From: an uncultured Lachnospiraceae bacterium
GTDB lineage: Bacteria > Bacillota > Clostridia > Lachnospirales > Lachnospiraceae
Assembly (NCBI GenBank): GCA_900549995.1
Contig: URQQ01000025.1
Coordinates: 1-61,934, forward strand
Length of the DNA stretch: 61,934 nt
Direction: 5' to 3'
Shown: positions 59,409 through 61,934 of the stretch, piece by piece
Numbering within the stretch: position 1 is the first letter of the stretch
Layout of the letters: every line of letters starts with the position of its first letter
Made by a program: the position numbers and the translations under genes
The notes under the pieces: generated by a model
What the model was told of the DNA's origin: nothing
Databases searched by the model: none
What the model saw: the letters and a program-made list of their open reading frames with translations, nothing else

Positions 59409-60689
59409 TTATTTTGCCAGTGCATCTACTTTCTCACTCATCGCATCAAATGCTTCTTCCGGAGACTGTTCTCCAAGAACCATTTTATTGACATTATTAT
59501 AGATTGCATTACTCATCTCAGAATAATAGTCCGGCACCCCATTCGGGAATGGACTCTTAATCAGTTTGGCTTCATCCAGCATAGCTCCTGGATTTGTAAT
59601 TGTACCATCATCAATCAGTTCTGCGAGTACTGTATTTCTTGTTGGAATAGAACCGTTCGCTGTGTACAGTCTCTTCTGCACATCCGCTGAAGTATACCAT
59701 TTTACAAATTCCGTTGCAGCATCCTTATGCTCAGAATATTTTACCACACCTACCGCCTCTGGTAAAGGCATCGTCTGTGCACTGGTGCCATCTTTTCCAG
59801 GAAGAAGGATCGGCTCAATCTGTCCTACAACACTGCATTCCTCTTCATCGCTTGCAAATCTTACGAATTTTGTAGGCCCTACCATGAAGCTGGCCTCGCC
59901 TGATGTGATTTTACGGTAGCAGTCCATGCCGCTTGCTGTCTTGATTGCAGGGTCTGTGTAGCCTTCCTGTACAAGCAGGTTTTCAAATGTCAGCGCATCC
60001 GTCACAGCTTCTTTATTCAGCGTGTTATCATCGTTGAATACTTTTCCGCTTCTTGCAAATGCCATCCACATCATAGAAGTTGTCGCAGACTCATCTGCAT
60101 TCATCGGCATTGCATACGGATATTCTACAATTCCCTGTTCTTTGATCGCCTTTAACGCTGCATATACTTCATCCCATGTCTCCGGTGCTTTTTCAATTCC
60201 GGCCTGTTTGAAGTGTTCCTTATTGTAATACGCGATACGGTAATCATTCGCGTACGGAAGAGCAAGAATCTCGCCGTCGATAGAGAAAGTTTCTAACGTA
60301 GGCATGTCCGCTTTGTCCTCGTCCGTCATCTCGATTGGTTCAAGCCATCCGGCACTGTTCATCTCACCGACCCATGACCAGTCCACTTCTACTACGTCAG
60401 CTGCCGCCTTTTTTCCTGCAGCCGCGATAGAAACTTTATCACGGATATCATCCCAGCTCACTTCATTGACCGTTACCTTAATTCCGGTCTCTTCCGTGAA
60501 CTCACTGATTAATTCTTCCCCCGGATTTCCCCAGTCCGGTACCATAACTGTAATTTCTTCCTCTGTTTTACTGTCTGCTTTCTTATCTGTGTTTCCATCC
60601 TCTGTTTTTGCTTTATCAGATCCACAGCCTGTCAGCAGGGCTGCCGACATTGTCAAACAGAGCAGTACACTTACTACTTTCTTTTTCAT
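59409..60689 (-). CDS. Extracellular sugar-binding lipoprotein
   Basis: A 426-residue family 1 binding protein. Signal MKKKVVSVLL with lipobox LLTGC (Cys22) is followed by an acidic linker and a mature domain starting ITVMVPDWGNPGEELISEF. AYYNKEHFKQAGIEKAPETWDEVYAALKAIKE and FMVGPTKFVRF are typical sugar-binding segments. It delivers substrate to the two permeases. A promoter lies at 60739-60768. No regulator gene is adjacent and the sugar is unknown. Confidence 0.93.
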   Translation of the reverse strand: MKKKVVSVLLCLTMSAALLTGCGSDKAKTEDGNTDKKADSKTEEEITVMVPDWGNPGEELISEFTEETGIKVTVNEVSWDDIRDKVSIAAAGKKAAADVVEVDWSWVGEMNSAGWLEPIEMTDEDKADMPTLETFSIDGEILALPYANDYRIAYYNKEHFKQAGIEKAPETWDEVYAALKAIKEQGIVEYPYAMPMNADESATTSMMWMAFARSGKVFNDDNTLNKEAVTDALTFENLLVQEGYTDPAIKTASGMDCYRKITSGEASFMVGPTKFVRFASDEEECSVVGQIEPILLPGKDGTSAQTMPLPEAVGVVKYSEHKDAATEFVKWYTSADVQKRLYTANGSIPTRNTVLAELIDDGTITNPGAMLDEAKLIKSPFPNGVPDYYSEMSNAIYNNVNKMVLGEQSPEEAFDAMSEKVDALAK

Positions 60690-60738
60690 GCTTTACCTCC
60701 CAGTAATTTTAAATAAGCAAATAATTATGCCGGATTAT

Positions 60739-60768
60739 ATTATAACGGGTATATGCCAGCAGATTCAA
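60739..60768 (-). promoter_or_regulatory. Promoter of the import operon
   Basis: TTGAAT (60763-60768), an 18-base spacer and TATAAT (60739-60744) on the minus strand, about 50 bases before the binding-protein start. Confidence 0.6.
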
Positions 60769-60827
60769 GCATATGAAAGATATTATATATTGATTTTTCC
60801 AATATACTTATAGGGCTTATCTATAGA

Positions 60828-60901
60828 TATATCTTTCTACTCTACAGTCTGTAATTTCTCAACATCTGCTATCCTCGGCGGTGATGTTTCAAGTATTGGC
60901 T
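60828..60901 (-). pseudogene. Fragment of the small lipoprotein gene
   Basis: The sequence ATATATCTTTCTACTCTA and what follows matches the 3' end of the gene at 57177-57497 (57168-57241) at about 85% of positions. In the matching frame it reads PILETSPPRIADVEKLQTVE against ILETAPMKITGVEKLQIIE, including the stop codon. Upstream of the match the frame has no start, so this is a remnant. Confidence 0.75.
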
Positions 60902-60926
60902 TACTTTTGCAATTTCATACAAAAAA

Positions 60927-60950
60927 CCCGGAAAACCTAGGTTTTCCGGG
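60927..60950 (-). terminator. Terminator of tuf
   Basis: CCCGGAAAACCT-AGGTTTTCCGGG is a perfect 24-base palindrome with TTTTTT on the minus strand, 29 bases past the tuf stop codon. Confidence 0.85.
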
Positions 60951-60978
60951 CATCTTATGCTTGAATACAATATCTGGA

Positions 60979-61934
60979 TTACTCGATGATTGTAGCAACT
61001 TTTCCTGATCCAACTGTACGTCCACCTTCACGGATAGCAAAGTTTAATCCCTGCTCCATAGCTACTGGGTGAATCAGTTCGATTGTCATTTCTACGTTAT
61101 CTCCAGGCATGCACATTTCTGTACCAGCTGGTAATTCACAAACACCTGTTACGTCAGTTGTTCTGAAGTAGAACTGAGGTCTGTAGTTGTTGAAGAATGG
61201 TGTATGACGTCCACCTTCATCTTTAGTTAATACGTAAACCTGAGCTGTAAATTTCTTGTGGCATTTTACAGAACCTGGTTTAACAAGACACTGTCCTCTT
61301 TCGATTTCAGTTCTCTGAACACCACGAAGTAATGCACCGATGTTATCACCAGCCTGAGCCTCGTCTAACAGCTTACGGAACATCTCGATACCAGTTACAA
61401 CAACCTTACGGGTCTCTTCGCTGATACCAACGATTTCAACTTCGTCAGATATGTGCAGAGTACCACGCTCTACTCTACCAGTTGCAACAGTACCACGACC
61501 GGTAATGGAGAATACGTCCTCTACAGGCATCAGGAATGGCTTATCAGTGTCACGAACTGGGTCTGGAATATACTCGTCAACAGCATCCATCAGTTCCAGA
61601 ATCTTGTCGCCCCACTCAGAAGAAGGATCTTCCAGAGCCTTCAGAGCGGAACCCTGGATTACAGGAGTGTCATCGCCTGGGAACTCGTACTCATTTAACA
61701 GTTCACGGATTTCCATCTCTACTAATTCAAGCAGCTCTGGATCGTCAACCATATCGCACTTGTTCATGAATACTACGATGTAAGGTACGCCTACCTGACG
61801 GGAAAGCAGGATGTGCTCTCTGGTCTGAGCCATAACACCATCGGTAGCAGCTACTACTAAGATAGCGCCGTCCATCTGAGCAGCACCAGTGATCATGTTC
61901 TTTACATAGTCAGCATGGCCTGGGCAGTCAACGT
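60979..61934 (-). CDS. tuf: Elongation factor Tu, 5' end cut by the window
   Basis: The 3' part of EF-Tu, the GTPase that carries aminoacyl-tRNA to the ribosome. The reading frame continues to the window edge: before MITGAAQMDG it reads VDCPGHADYVKN, the G3 switch II motif DCPGH. Also visible are MNKCDM (G4, NKxD), GSALKAL (G5) and the domain 2 and 3 segments GRGTVATGRVERG, PGDNVEMTIELIHPVAM and EGGRTVGSGKV at the C terminus. About 75 residues, including the P-loop, lie outside. Its own terminator follows. Confidence 0.98.
   Translation of the reverse strand, partial: VDCPGHADYVKNMITGAAQMDGAILVVAATDGVMAQTREHILLSRQVGVPYIVVFMNKCDMVDDPELLELVEMEIRELLNEYEFPGDDTPVIQGSALKALEDPSSEWGDKILELMDAVDEYIPDPVRDTDKPFLMPVEDVFSITGRGTVATGRVERGTLHISDEVEIVGISEETRKVVVTGIEMFRKLLDEAQAGDNIGALLRGVQRTEIERGQCLVKPGSVKCHKKFTAQVYVLTKDEGGRHTPFFNNYRPQFYFRTTDVTGVCELPAGTEMCMPGDNVEMTIELIHPVAMEQGLNFAIREGGRTVGSGKVATIIE

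Overview
The window looks like a chromosomal stretch from a gut-type, spore-forming Firmicute of the Lachnospiraceae (Clostridium cluster XIVa). This is inferred from moderate GC, AGGAGG ribosome binding sites, the murB-rapZ-whiA-crh gene order, a type III glutamine synthetase, a CwlC-like amidase, tRNA genes without encoded CCA, and a large number of LacI-regulated sugar import operons. It is not a species identification. Most genes lie on the minus strand. I see no prophage, no transposase gene, no rRNA and no CRISPR array.

Layout. 1-7.6 kb: housekeeping genes (a tRNA-Pro cut by the window edge, YfcE-type phosphodiesterase, RdgB, a THUMP-domain rRNA methyltransferase, an Asn/Ser-rich small protein, a HAAS/DUF1700 membrane protein, glutamine synthetase III, class II aldolase, tRNA-Glu). 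7.6-13.1 kb: a sodium symporter and lipid kinase, then the crh-whiA-rapZ-murB operon, whose HPr-like protein has Glu at position 15. 13.2-13.5 kb: a repeated palindromic element. 13.6-15 kb: a CNNM/CBS membrane protein. 15-21.8 kb: a complete fructoside system (GH32 hydrolase, two permeases, ATPase, binding lipoprotein, divergent LacI regulator, three AACCGGT-type operator sites). 21.8-24 kb: a degenerate sigma-factor-like protein, a SPOR-domain amidase and a prolyl-tRNA deacylase-like protein.

24-31 kb: a probable D-threonate catabolic cluster (DeoR regulator, YcxB-like protein, KdgT-family permease, DUF1537 kinase, PdxA2-type dehydrogenase), divergent from an unusual triosephosphate isomerase paralogue and a HAD phosphatase. 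The expected product, dihydroxyacetone phosphate, is the normal substrate of a triosephosphate isomerase. 31-33.3 kb: a MarR/TauE pair, an MntP/YtaF-type protein and a REPIN-like composite palindromic element. 33.3-43.5 kb: a nine-gene operon (LacI, FucI-like isomerase, two-subunit transketolase, FGGY kinase, ribose-type ABC importer, DUF2291 lipoprotein). Its layout suggests import, isomerisation, phosphorylation and transketolase cleavage of an unusual pentose; D-apiose is the best candidate I can name. 43.8-44.8 kb: a second, closely related LacI.

45-50.3 kb: rarA, then a small cluster of a KdgT-like permease, an RpiB-like isomerase and a LacI regulator with cre-like operators, and a TauE-family permease. 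50.3-57.1 kb: a PadR regulator with a HAAS-SEDS fusion protein, then an FtsX-type ABC transporter with its two-component system. 57.2-60.7 kb: a small lipoprotein and a three-gene sugar ABC importer without its own ATPase. A copy of the tail of the small lipoprotein gene lies on the far side of the importer, so a direct repeat flanks it. 61-61.9 kb: the 3' part of an elongation factor Tu gene, cut by the window edge.

The strongest candidates for something new are the split-transketolase pentose operon, the sigma-like protein with a metal-binding tail, the HAAS-SEDS fusion, and the two palindromic repeat elements.
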